DNA of 23,937 nucleotides from RAM1 sp943372515 (GCA_943372515.1 CALRYY010000062.1:1-23937); one strand, 5' to 3'; positions 1 through 7,222 are shown, numbered from the stretch's first letter. The notes: generated by a model not told the origin, from the sequence alone. Translations and numbers: made by a program.

Positions 1-3000
1 GGTGCCTGGCCCGCGCCATTGGCAAACAGGCCCACCAGCCGCACGGTAGGGCCCGGCGTTTCCTGCACCGCGCCGCCGTCTTGCACCACCCGGCGCACGG
101 TGGTGATGACCGCATCAGCCCCCTCGGTAGTGACCGCCAGCGTGGTGTCGTTGGCGGAGCCCGGCAACACCAGCTTGTCGTGGCCAAAGCCCGCGTTGGC
201 GGCGCCTGTGGCAATGCTGACCACGCCCGCTTGCGCCGTGATCTGGAAGGTATCGTCCCCGCCGCCGCCCGTCAGCTGGTCCACACCGCCGCTGCTGATC
301 AGGGTGTCGTCTCCGGCGCCGCCCTTGAGCACGTTGTTGCCCGCGCCGCCGCTCAACGTGGCGGCGTTGTGCAGGGCCGTGAGCGTGTCATTGCCGGCCC
401 AGGACGAAAGCGTCTGGTCGTCTGCCGTGGTGGTCAGCTCGACGTCATAGCCACCAAACCATTCGTCGTTGAGAAGGGCGCCGTTAAGGGCGAAACCACC
501 CCCCACAAAAGCATTCGTGATTCGCAACGTACCTGCAGCCCCGCCTGTGCCCGACGTCATGGGCAAGCCATCCAACGCAGCAGCCTGCGCAGGCTCACCT
601 GCATTGGCAAAGGACAACAGCAGGTCCTTGCCCTCCACAGTAATGCTGACGGGTGCACCCCCCGCCATGGTGATGGTGTTGGTGCCACCGCTGTCCTGGA
701 TCGCGTCGCCGGCTTCCACCAGGTACACGTCGTCACCGTCACCACCGGCCAGCCGGTCACTACCCGCGCCGCCTGTCAGGGTGTCGTTGCCGCTGCCGCC
801 GAACAGCTGATCGTCGCCGTCACCCCCGTCCAGCGTATCGTCCCCGTCGCCCCCCTGGAGCTGGTCATTGCCGGCGCCTCCGTCCAGTGTGTCGCGGCCC
901 TCTTGCCCCATGAGCAAGTCTTGTCCCTCGCCGCCCAGCAACAGATCGGTGCCGCTGCCACCTTGCAGCTCATCGCTGCCATCGTCACCCTGCAAAGCGT
1001 CATCGCCGTCTTCACCAAACAGCAAGTCGTCGCCCGTCCCGCCGGTCAGCTCATCGTCGCCGCCGTTGCCCTGCAACTCATCGTTGCCCTCGCCGCCATC
1101 CAGTACGTCGTTACCGTGGAATTCGGCATCCAGCTCCTGCGAATCCCCGATCAACAGGTCGGCACCAGCGCCACCAGACAACCCGTCGTCGTCCCCGCCG
1201 CCGATCAGCACATCGTTGCCGTTCCCGCCATCCAGGGTGTCCTTGCCATGGAACCCGCCGGCCAGATCGCCCGCATCACCCTGCATGCTGTCATTGCCGG
1301 CGCCGCCCACCAGCACGTCGTCGGCGCCCCCGGCAACAAGAATGTCGTTGCCGTCTTCGCCATCAAGCTGGTCATTGCCGTGAAACCCGCCCGCAAGATT
1401 GCCCGCATCGCCCAGCAATTCATCATCGTCCGCACCGCCATACAGAATGTCATCGCCCCCGTCCCCGAACAACAGGTCTTCTCCTTCACCACCATCCAGG
1501 AAATCTGCGCCGTGCAACTCGCCCGGCACATCGACAAAGTCGCCCACCAACCTGTCAGCGCCCTTGCCACCCAGCAGCACATCGTCGCGGCCGCCACCGA
1601 TCAGGTCGTCGTCGCCGTCACCGCCATCCAGTTCGTCATGGCCATGGAACTCGGCCGGGGTTTCCGAGACCAGGTCGTCACCACGCAACTCGTCGGTACC
1701 GGCTCCGCCCACCAGCGTGTCGTGCCCGCCATTGCCCAACAGGGTGTCATCGCCCTCACCGCCGTCCAGGTTGTCATCGCCATCAAACGCTGCGTCTTCG
1801 ACCGTCTGGTCACCAACAACCAAGTCGTTGCCAAGCCCGCCGTACAAAACGTCTGCCGCACCGCCGCCAATGACGGAGTCATTGCCCTCCCCACCATTGA
1901 TCAAGTCCCTGCCGTGCAGGGCCCCTTCGACACCACGAAACCCCACATCGTCTGTGTAGGTTTCATCGTCGCCATACAAAAGGTCGTCATCCTCCCCACC
2001 GTCGATGACATCGTCGCCACCGTGGCCCCAAATCCAGTCGGCGCCGATCCCGCCGTCAATGTAATCACCGCCCAGCCCGGCAATGACGATGTCGTCGCCC
2101 TCCCCGCCATCAATCACATCGCCATCCGTATCAACTGCCGCGTCGACGCCATTGATGTACAGGTAAATGCCTTGGCTATACGTGGCCCAGGTGGGCCCCA
2201 GGGCATGCACGTCCGCACCAACAGGCACCTCGTAGCTGTCATTGGGCGACACGCGCAGACCGGCCGCGATGCGCGCTGCGCTGAGGATAGTGTCCGCACC
2301 GTCGCCGCCGTACAGGCTATCGCTGCCTTTGCCCCCGCCGATCAGGTCGTCGCCGTCGCCGCCGTGTATCTCGTCTTCGCCGTCACCGCCTTCCAGCGCG
2401 TCATTGCCGCCCAGCCCGCGAATAAGCTCATCTTCCGCGCTTGCGTAGATCACGTCGCTGAAGTTTTCTTGCGCCACGCCGCCGACCAGCGTGCCGTCGA
2501 CCTGCCATGTGGCGGATGACTGGTTGTACGTGTTGTTGATCACCGGCGGATGCTGGTCGCCCAGGTAGGTGCGGTCTGCTGGCGGCGGGGTGGCCGCACC
2601 CTGCAGGTTGATGCCCAGCTGGCCCGTGACCCATTGCTTGACAGTGATGGTGCCCGTGACCGTGCCCGCACCTGCCGCGGTGCGCTGGCCAATGACCAGG
2701 TTGCCGTCCACCATGGTGAAGACGATCTTCTTGTCTTCGGATTCCCAGACGTTGTCTGTTACCTGCTTGCCGCCGTTCAGGGGCACGCCGTTGACGTTGA
2801 TGACGCCCTCGCCGCTCGCGTCAATGACGGTGTCAAATCCGAAGTTGTCCGTGAACTGGTAGGTGTCTGTTCCCACCCCGCCGTGCAGCGTGTCGTTGCC
2901 GGCGCCGCCTGTCAGCGTGTCATTGCCCGTACCGCCTTCCAGGTAATCGTGGCCGCCTTTGCCGTCCAGGGTGTCGTTGCCGGCGCCGCCGTACAGGCGG

Positions 3001-4724
3001 TCAGACTCGCCAGCGCCGTCAATCGTTTCAGCCGCCGAGGTACCAAACACGACCTGATGGTCATGCAGGCTCAAGCCCTTGCCGTCAATTGCCAGCTCCA
3101 ACGGTGCACCGCCAGGCAGCTTGATGCCCAGATCCACGAAGTCCCAGTTGCCTTGCACGTCGCTGGTGTCCCAGTCTTCGTTATAGGGTTTCGGGCCGGC
3201 GCGCGCGGCGTCGTTGTCGTCGCGCATCCCCCGGTCGTAGCGGATCTTCCATGTAAGCATCGCGGCCCTGTCGGCGAGGTATTCGGGCGTCATGCTGCCT
3301 TGCCCTGTGGCCGCGTTGTACAAGTCCAGCGAGCCATCGCTGTTGTGCTGGCTGTAACTGATGTCGGTGACGACAAAGGGATTGAGCTCGCGCAATGCAT
3401 AGCGCCACGCCATGCTGGTCAAGGCGCTGCCAACAATCTCTTGCTGACTGAACGTTGCATCCAGCGTCAGCCGTTCGCCATTCAAATCCAAAGGCAGCGC
3501 ACTGGTAATCGTGTAGTCAGCGCCGAACAGCAGATTGCCCAGCTTGTCCAGCAAATCCATGCGGCCGTTTTTGTCCAGATCCTTGGTCATCTGGTAGACC
3601 TGTGTGGCGCCGTCGGCGCCAAAGATGCCACCTACGAGTGCAGCGCCCAGGATCAGTGCACCAGCCAGCGGAGCAGCGACCGTTGCGCCAGCAGCAGCGG
3701 CCATGCCTAGCGCGATCCCGCCAAGGGCTGCGCCAGCGATTTCACCCGCCACAGAACCCGCAGCATCAGCCGCCCACAACGCCATGATCTCTTTGGCCTG
3801 CTCGGGGTCTCCTGCCGCCTGCGCCGCGTTTGCACTACTGGCGGCAAGGCTGAACCCGAGGACCGTGCCAAGAAACCCCAGTTTGTTCAGCACCTTGCTG
3901 CCACCACTGAGCGACTGCGCGGCATCGGCCTCCATGCCTTTGACAACTGCAGCAAGCTCGGCGTAGCGCGCTGCATCGCTGCTCTTCAGCGCTGCAGCGT
4001 AGGAATCGAAACGGCCTTGTGCTTCCGGGAATTCCTGCAAGTAGCTGGAAAAATTGGTGACCTTGTTTAAAAAGTGGTCCGCAGCAACAGCTGAGTCGCC
4101 ACTGCCCAGACCGCTGTAGGCGATGCTGCTCAGAGAGGCTGTTTTTATCCGCTGCAGGATTGCGTCGCTTCCCTGCGCCGAAAGCGCCTGCAGTTCAGCT
4201 TTGGGAATGCCTTCTATGCTCGATATTGAGCTATTGACATAAGCTGCGGAAAGTTCGGTAGCGCCCAATACACCATAGCTTGTTGCGTTGGGGGCAATTA
4301 CTCGAAGATCCCCTGACGCACTCTGGACAAAACGATGTGATACTGAATCCCATGCTCCGTCCGCAGATACGCGGACACCACTCGAGTCGTACCTTCCGAA
4401 CAGAAACTTGTTCGCCCCGCTGCCGCGAACACTGAAATCAGGTCCAAAAAGTTCTTCCAACTTTGAGGCTAAGGCCGGATTATTCTCATAGTCCAGAAAC
4501 TTTGCGGCCTCTGTGTTGTCTACGATTCGAATCTCTGCATTTTTATTTGCCAGCGATCGAGCAATATCATGTGCAGCTACACCTCCATTCAGCTCACCAC
4601 TGTAAAGAACCGTTATTGATCCAGTACCGACAACATCAAGTTCAGCTATAAGGCTTCGAAGATTTTCGACAGATGAAACATTGCCAAGACGCGCGTTGGC
4701 CTCTGCCATTGAAATGGTAACCAT
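1..4724 (-). CDS. Giant RTX / hemolysin-type Ca2+-binding repeat protein (3' end outside the window)
   Basis: One uninterrupted minus-strand frame gives 1574 codons with no stop before the left edge, so the C-terminus is missing. Residues 1-280 match nothing I recognise. Residues about 283-370 are Ala/Gly-rich and hydrophobic, like membrane-active or glycine-zipper segments. Near residue 378 lies an EF-hand-like loop, DLDKNGRMDLLD, with Asp/Asn at positions 1, 3, 5, 9 and 12. From about residue 575 there are several dozen GGxGxDxLx nonapeptides in three blocks (about 575-615, 767-1318 and 1450-1490). These fold as Ca2+-filled parallel beta-rolls in type I secreted proteins. Residues about 965-1220 form a 44-46-residue super-repeat containing FHGxDxLDGG. 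There is no Sec signal, as expected for type I secretion, whose signal would be C-terminal; no secretion genes are in view. ATG at 4724 directly follows an 11-G tract; an in-frame ATG at 4709 is the alternative. Gene C ends 20 nt upstream, so they are probably co-transcribed. Likely an exported toxin, adhesin or S-layer-like protein; the activity is unknown. Confidence 0.93.
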   Translation of the reverse strand, partial: MVTISMAEANARLGNVSSVENLRSLIAELDVVGTGSITVLYSGELNGGVAAHDIARSLANKNAEIRIVDNTEAAKFLDYENNPALASKLEELFGPDFSVRGSGANKFLFGRYDSSGVRVSADGAWDSVSHRFVQSASGDLRVIAPNATSYGVLGATELSAAYVNSSISSIEGIPKAELQALSAQGSDAILQRIKTASLSSIAYSGLGSGDSAVAADHFLNKVTNFSSYLQEFPEAQGRFDSYAAALKSSDAARYAELAAVVKGMEADAAQSLSGGSKVLNKLGFLGTVLGFSLAASSANAAQAAGDPEQAKEIMALWAADAAGSVAGEIAGAALGGIALGMAAAAGATVAAPLAGALILGAALVGGIFGADGATQVYQMTKDLDKNGRMDLLDKLGNLLFGADYTITSALPLDLNGERLTLDATFSQQEIVGSALTSMAWRYALRELNPFVVTDISYSQHNSDGSLDLYNAATGQGSMTPEYLADRAAMLTWKIRYDRGMRDDNDAARAGPKPYNEDWDTSDVQGNWDFVDLGIKLPGGAPLELAIDGKGLSLHDHQVVFGTSAAETIDGAGESDRLYGGAGNDTLDGKGGHDYLEGGTGNDTLTGGAGNDTLHGGVGTDTYQFTDNFGFDTVIDASGEGVINVNGVPLNGGKQVTDNVWESEDKKIVFTMVDGNLVIGQRTAAGAGTVTGTITVKQWVTGQLGINLQGAATPPPADRTYLGDQHPPVINNTYNQSSATWQVDGTLVGGVAQENFSDVIYASAEDELIRGLGGNDALEGGDGEDEIHGGDGDDLIGGGKGSDSLYGGDGADTILSAARIAAGLRVSPNDSYEVPVGADVHALGPTWATYSQGIYLYINGVDAAVDTDGDVIDGGEGDDIVIAGLGGDYIDGGIGADWIWGHGGDDVIDGGEDDDLLYGDDETYTDDVGFRGVEGALHGRDLINGGEGNDSVIGGGAADVLYGGLGNDLVVGDQTVEDAAFDGDDNLDGGEGDDTLLGNGGHDTLVGGAGTDELRGDDLVSETPAEFHGHDELDGGDGDDDLIGGGRDDVLLGGKGADRLVGDFVDVPGELHGADFLDGGEGEDLLFGDGGDDILYGGADDDELLGDAGNLAGGFHGNDQLDGEDGNDILVAGGADDVLVGGAGNDSMQGDAGDLAGGFHGKDTLDGGNGNDVLIGGGDDDGLSGGAGADLLIGDSQELDAEFHGNDVLDGGEGNDELQGNGGDDELTGGTGDDLLFGEDGDDALQGDDGSDELQGGSGTDLLLGGEGQDLLMGQEGRDTLDGGAGNDQLQGGDGDDTLDGGDGDDQLFGGSGNDTLTGGAGSDRLAGGDGDDVYLVEAGDAIQDSGGTNTITMAGGAPVSITVEGKDLLLSFANAGEPAQAAALDGLPMTSGTGGAAGTLRITNAFVGGGFALNGALLNDEWFGGYDVELTTTADDQTLSSWAGNDTLTALHNAATLSGGAGNNVLKGGAGDDTLISSGGVDQLTGGGGDDTFQITAQAGVVSIATGAANAGFGHDKLVLPGSANDTTLAVTTEGADAVITTVRRVVQDGGAVQETPGPTVRLVGLFANGAGQA
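1065..1830 (-). repeat. Coding super-repeat of about 44 residues inside the RTX domain
   Basis: The encoded protein repeats a unit of 44-46 residues about six times. Each unit starts with GD, has a variable acidic stretch of about seven residues, then F-H-G-x-D-x-L-D-G-G, then two RTX nonapeptides ending in L or M. Three of the units I counted are exactly 44 residues and one is 46. A longer, diverged copy precedes them. The FHG element interrupts the usual nine-residue periodicity at regular intervals. Confidence 0.75.
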
Positions 4725-4727
4725 ACT

Positions 4728-4738
4728 CCCCCCCCCCC
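4728..4738 (-). promoter_or_regulatory. G11 homopolymer at the RTX ribosome-binding site
   Basis: On the coding strand the RTX start is preceded by CAGA, then eleven consecutive G (4728-4738), then AGT and the ATG at 4724. The tract is both the Shine-Dalgarno sequence and the spacer. Homopolymers of this length are prone to slipped-strand mispairing, and a length change here would alter ribosome-binding geometry without shifting the reading frame. No experimental support is available from sequence alone. Confidence 0.55.
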
Positions 4739-4744
4739 TCTGTA

Positions 4745-5206
4745 TTAGAAATCTACGTTGACGACAGTATTGGGGACTTGTTTGTATGCGCCTCTATACC
4801 CGTAAATCGCAAGCACCTCTTTCAATACGGAGAGAATTAAGTCTTGAGGAATTTCGGGGGCGCGCGACATATCCATTTCCAGCAACTTCCAAGAGACTCG
4901 AAAGGGGCTCTCGGAGAATGACGATGGAAGATGAGTACGATCCAAAAGTAACTTGATGCGCTTTCCCTGATAGTCAAGAATGCAAAGGATTTTGGACGTC
5001 GGTTCAGGACGACCGCTCGCGCCCGTTTCCTCAATAATCTTTACAGGATAGAAGTAAATTCCACGCTCGCGGTCAATCGTCCACGCGTGCCAATAGCCCG
5101 CTGGGCGCCCATTGCGCCACGCCCATTCGTCGAACTCCCTTTTAAGATCATCAAGCCCGCAACTCTGGACTTCGCTCTCCGGTACAACTTCGTTAACGAA
5201 ACTCAT
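4745..5206 (-). CDS. Small protein C, paralogue of A; candidate RTX partner or immunity protein
   Basis: This gene encodes 153 residues in a family I do not recognise. I chose the ATG at 5206 because it has an ideal CAGGAG Shine-Dalgarno 8 nt upstream and because the product then begins MSFVNEVVPE, matching MAFINEIFPE of gene A. The open frame extends upstream to 5344, but that extension is the decayed C-terminus of gene B. A WxxWTIDRER core lies at about residues 38-48, followed by a beta-rich middle. The C-terminal motif is a short helix followed by YRGAYKQVPNTVVNVDF, which parallels A's ending in VKVDF. There is no signal peptide or membrane segment, so it is probably cytoplasmic. It ends 20 nt before the RTX start. 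By analogy with polymorphic toxin loci it could be an immunity protein or a chaperone; this is inference from position and duplication only. Confidence 0.72.
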   Translation of the reverse strand: MSFVNEVVPESEVQSCGLDDLKREFDEWAWRNGRPAGYWHAWTIDRERGIYFYPVKIIEETGASGRPEPTSKILCILDYQGKRIKLLLDRTHLPSSFSESPFRVSWKLLEMDMSRAPEIPQDLILSVLKEVLAIYGYRGAYKQVPNTVVNVDF

Positions 5207-5260
5207 AGTTTTTACTCCTGGAATTTGTTTGATACCCGATTCGCGCAAAGAAGCCGACCG

Positions 5261-5670
5261 GAACTCGACATTGACAGCAGCGTATTTTTCTCCGTCATAC
5301 AAATCACCTCGTACTCGAAAGGCCTGTCGAATAATGTCCAGCACCTCTTCATGGTCGGCTTGAGGCGACGCTGGAACACATAGATCATGAATACTTAACT
5401 ACAAAACGACACCTTCATTGGTGCGAGATGTTTCAAGCGACTCCGCTGAAAAACTTATGATTTTTTGATTCCAACTCAGTACAAAGTGTTTGGTTAGAGT
5501 CGTTCCCTCGTATGGTCCACCTTCTGTCTTAGTGAACACTAGAAAGGCATCGCGCTCCCTATCAATCGTCCACTTCCAAAGCGTCGGCTTCGATCCGTCA
5601 GGCCGGATACTCACTGGAAAATTGAATTCGTTCTTTTTTCGTCGGGGATAAGTTCGTTGATGAAAGTCAT
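5261..5670 (-). pseudogene. Inactivated paralogue B of the small RTX-linked gene family
   Basis: From ATG 5670 the product begins MTFINELIPDE, paralogous to gene A. A one-base deletion in an A-run (six T on the plus strand, 5634-5639) then puts the frame out. In the next frame the sequence continues closely like A through the segment RPDGSKPTLWKWTIDRERDA. A TAG at 5399-5401 then interrupts it near a Trp/Arg pair of A. Beyond the stop the same frame carries the C-terminal motif EVLDIIRQAF...AAVNVEF, ending near 5261, and runs open into gene C without its own stop. The Shine-Dalgarno is degraded (CCGGA where A and C have AGGAG). Frameshift, nonsense codon and weak ribosome site together indicate a dead gene rather than a sequencing error. 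Confidence 0.78.
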
Positions 5671-5736
5671 GATTTTTTCCGGAAGAACGCGCCGTATCGG
5701 CAGATTTTGTGAAAGTTGCTCGTCTTTATGCTCAGG

Positions 5737-5755
5737 CGATCAGGCTGCTAATGCC
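5737..5755. repeat. 19-nt repeat, copy 1 (RTX C-terminal end)
   Basis: The sequence cgatcaggctgctaatgcc is identical to 6439-6457. On the minus strand it spans codons for the terminal ALAA and the stop, so it marks the boundary of a duplicated RTX-end plus small-gene unit. Confidence 0.85.
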
Positions 5756-5825
5756 TGATATCTGTCGTCGGTTCAAATAGGGTTGCGCTCACGCTCAAAC
5801 GTCTAGATGCAAAACATATGAAGTT

Positions 5826-5847
5826 ACGGCGGAGAACACACCGCCGT
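5826..5847 (-). terminator. Possible hairpin terminator downstream of gene A
   Basis: ACGGCGG and CCGCCGT form a perfect 7-bp stem with an 8-nt loop about 85 nt after the stop of gene A. On the minus strand it is followed by AACTTCATATGTTTTG rather than a strict U-run, so termination would be weak or the hairpin serves another purpose. Confidence 0.35.
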
Positions 5848-5930
5848 CCTTGTACGCCGTCAGTGCTCGGAGAGCGGTGCTGTAGCCGCGCGAGACTCCA
5901 GAAAATCAATAATGATTTGTGCAGTCATTG

Positions 5931-6374
5931 TCATTTCCGGCTCTCCGATTCACATGAAGAGTCGAAATCGACTTTTACAGCTACAACACGCTCCCTTCGG
6001 TACAGCCAACCCATGGCATCAAGTGCTTCGCGAACTAGCTGAAAAACCTCGTTTCGATACTCGGCCAGACGGGGTGGGACAGTTAGCCGATGCACTCGCC
6101 AAGAAATAATTTGATCAGTTCTTGTGGTGCTGCTTACAGCAGCCTCTCCAGAGAAATGGACCAACTCTCCGTTCCAGCTCAGAACATAGTGTTCGGTTCT
6201 CTGCGTTCCCTCATATGAACCCCCTTCAGTCTTTGTGAGTACCAAGAATGCATCTCGCTCCCGATCAATCGTCCACTTCCAGAGCGTTGGCTTTGATCCA
6301 TCAGGCCGGGTACTCACTGAAAATGTGAATTTATTCTTTCTCTCTTCGGGGAATATTTCGTTTATAAAAGCCAT
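5931..6374 (-). CDS. Small protein A, RTX-linked paralogue; candidate partner or immunity protein
   Basis: This encodes 147 residues of an unrecognised family and looks intact. ATG 6374 has a CAGGAG ribosome site 9 nt upstream. The product shows the shared N-terminus MAFINEIFPEE, then RPDGSKPTLWKWTIDRERDA at about residues 23-42, a beta-rich middle (TEHYVLSWNGELVHFSG), and a C-terminal helix plus strand (NEVFQLVREAL...VVAVKVDF). It is about as long as C (153 residues) but closest to the dead copy B. No signal peptide, transmembrane segment or catalytic motif is apparent, so it is probably a soluble cytoplasmic protein. It lies 67 nt after the stop of the RTX remnant at 6442, which suggests that it was the partner of that lost RTX protein. 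Its base composition is more AT-rich than the metabolic genes to the right. Function is unknown; immunity or chaperone is a positional inference. Confidence 0.72.
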   Translation of the reverse strand: MAFINEIFPEERKNKFTFSVSTRPDGSKPTLWKWTIDRERDAFLVLTKTEGGSYEGTQRTEHYVLSWNGELVHFSGEAAVSSTTRTDQIISWRVHRLTVPPRLAEYRNEVFQLVREALDAMGWLYRRERVVAVKVDFDSSCESESRK

Positions 6375-6438
6375 TTTCTTTTTCTCCTGAATGGCGTTTT
6401 TTCGGATTTAGTGAAATTTTCGTGTCTTGGTTCGCAGC

Positions 6439-6457
6439 CGATCAGGCTGCTAATGCC
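6439..6457. repeat. 19-nt repeat, copy 2 (RTX C-terminal end)
   Basis: Identical to 5737-5755. It spans the last codons and stop of the RTX remnant and lies at the same distance in front of gene A as copy 1 does in front of gene B. Confidence 0.85.
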
Positions 6458-6891
6458 CAATGTCGGTCGCCTTTAACCGACATCTGCGACACCCTGCCGT
6501 AAAGCTTTGACGACAGCTGGCCCGTTACCCATTGCTTGACGGTGATGGTGCCCGTCACCGAGCGCGCACCCGCTGCGCTGGCCAATGAGTTGAAGGGGCC
6601 GGTGAGCTGATAAGTATCGGTGCGCGCCCTGCCGTGCGTGCCCTCGTTGTCATCGCGAATGCGTTCGTAGCGGACCTTCCAGGTGAGCATTGCCGCACGA
6701 TCTGCCAAGCAATCAGGCGTCATGCCGCGTCGTCCGCCGTCGAGCCGGGCAACCAAGGCTATTTTGGAGAAGAAATGCAGCAGCCTGATGAGACTGCGCC
6801 CCGCAATCACTGCTTCGCGGGTAGACCTCGAACTGCTCATAGGCAATCCGAAGCCATGTTGTGTTTTATCCAAACCAGCTCCCATCCACAT
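6442..6891 (-). pseudogene. Eroded RTX gene remnant stitched from separated segments
   Basis: The frame is open for 149 codons, but only the part from 6723 to 6442 is recognisable. It encodes MTPDCLADRAAMLTWKVRY, matching residues 478-496 of the RTX protein. This is followed at once by RTDTYQLT (near residue 614 there) and VTGTITVKQWVTGQL (near residues 690-706), and it ends GDRHWALAA-stop. In the full gene these segments are about 115 and 75 residues apart, with RTX repeats between them, so the repeats have been deleted. The upstream half (6724-6891) matches nothing I can name. It is a relic rather than a functional small protein. Its stop presumably shows how RTX proteins of this locus end. 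Confidence 0.75.
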
Positions 6892-6936
6892 CTTTTAGCT
6901 GCGGGGGAGAATACAGCAAAAGACCAAGCCTCACGT

Positions 6937-6953
6937 CCTCCATTTGTAGGAGG
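6937..6953 (-). terminator. Small hairpin downstream of slyX
   Basis: CCTCC and GGAGG flank a 7-nt loop about 20 nt beyond the slyX stop. The stem is only 5 bp and no U-run follows directly, so a terminator role is tentative. Confidence 0.25.
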
Positions 6954-6973
6954 GCGCAAGCTTCAACAGCTAT

Positions 6974-7192
6974 TCAGTAGTGCGGCGGCCGCTCGTCCCG
7001 CAACCCGCGGAATTCCCCGCTGCCGCTGTCGCGCTGCTGTTGTTTCAGGTCGGTCAGCTCTCGCTCCAGCAGATCAATCTGTTGCTGCTGGCGGATCACC
7101 ACCTGGTTCAGCTGCTCTACCAGGTCTTCAGTGAAGCTGGCCTTGATTTCCAGCTCGGTCAGGCGGTTGTCGATGGCTTGGGTGTCTGGCAT
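6974..7192 (-). CDS. slyX: SlyX family protein
   Basis: This small acidic protein of 72 residues has the length and layout of SlyX. It starts MPDTQAIDNRLTELEIKASF, continues as one heptad-rich coiled coil (about residues 7-50, with LVEQLNQVV and IDLLERELTDL), and ends in the characteristic RPPHY. SlyX proteins are probably oligomeric cytoplasmic coiled coils of unproven function, named from the slyD region of E. coli. Here the gene lies 30 nt downstream of the enolase-superfamily gene on the same strand and may be co-transcribed with it. It marks the boundary between the housekeeping region and the RTX array. Confidence 0.9.
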   Translation of the reverse strand: MPDTQAIDNRLTELEIKASFTEDLVEQLNQVVIRQQQQIDLLERELTDLKQQQRDSGSGEFRGLRDERPPHY

Positions 7193-7222
7193 GGTGCGCC
7201 AGCTTAACCTCGCAAAGCCTTG

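Larger units (their letters stand above)
5671..5930 (-). other. Spacer between genes A and B: RTX C-terminal relic and a hairpin
   Basis: These 260 bases hold no convincing gene. At 5740-5769 the minus strand encodes DDRYQALAA-stop, matching the GDRHWALAA-stop end of the RTX remnant at 6442, so this is the last trace of another RTX C-terminus. A hairpin lies at 5826-5847. A 24-codon frame (5934-5860) overlaps the stop of gene A through ATGA, but I see no support for it. The 69 nt between the relic stop and the start of B parallel the 67 nt between the 6442 stop and the start of A. Confidence 0.6.

Noticed and set aside
868..1959. Pro/Ser-rich plus-strand frames
   Set aside because: Another antisense reading of the same RTX repeat DNA; low-complexity composition is due to the repeated GGxGxD codons.
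81..2519. 812-codon open frame on the plus strand
   Set aside because: It is the antisense shadow of the GC-rich RTX repeats; the minus-strand frame gives continuous RTX nonapeptides, while this one is a monotonous Val/Ala-rich string.
245..3000. Dense short repeats that could be mistaken for a CRISPR or satellite array
   Set aside because: The repeats are codon-phased, imperfect and encode RTX motifs; there are no unique spacers of constant length.
5207..5344. Upstream extension of gene C (199-residue version)
   Set aside because: This part is homologous to the C-terminus of gene A and belongs to the dead gene B; C has its own strong ribosome site at 5206.
5860..5934. 24-codon frame overlapping the stop of gene A
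   Set aside because: No ribosome site, no homology visible and no counterpart behind gene C.
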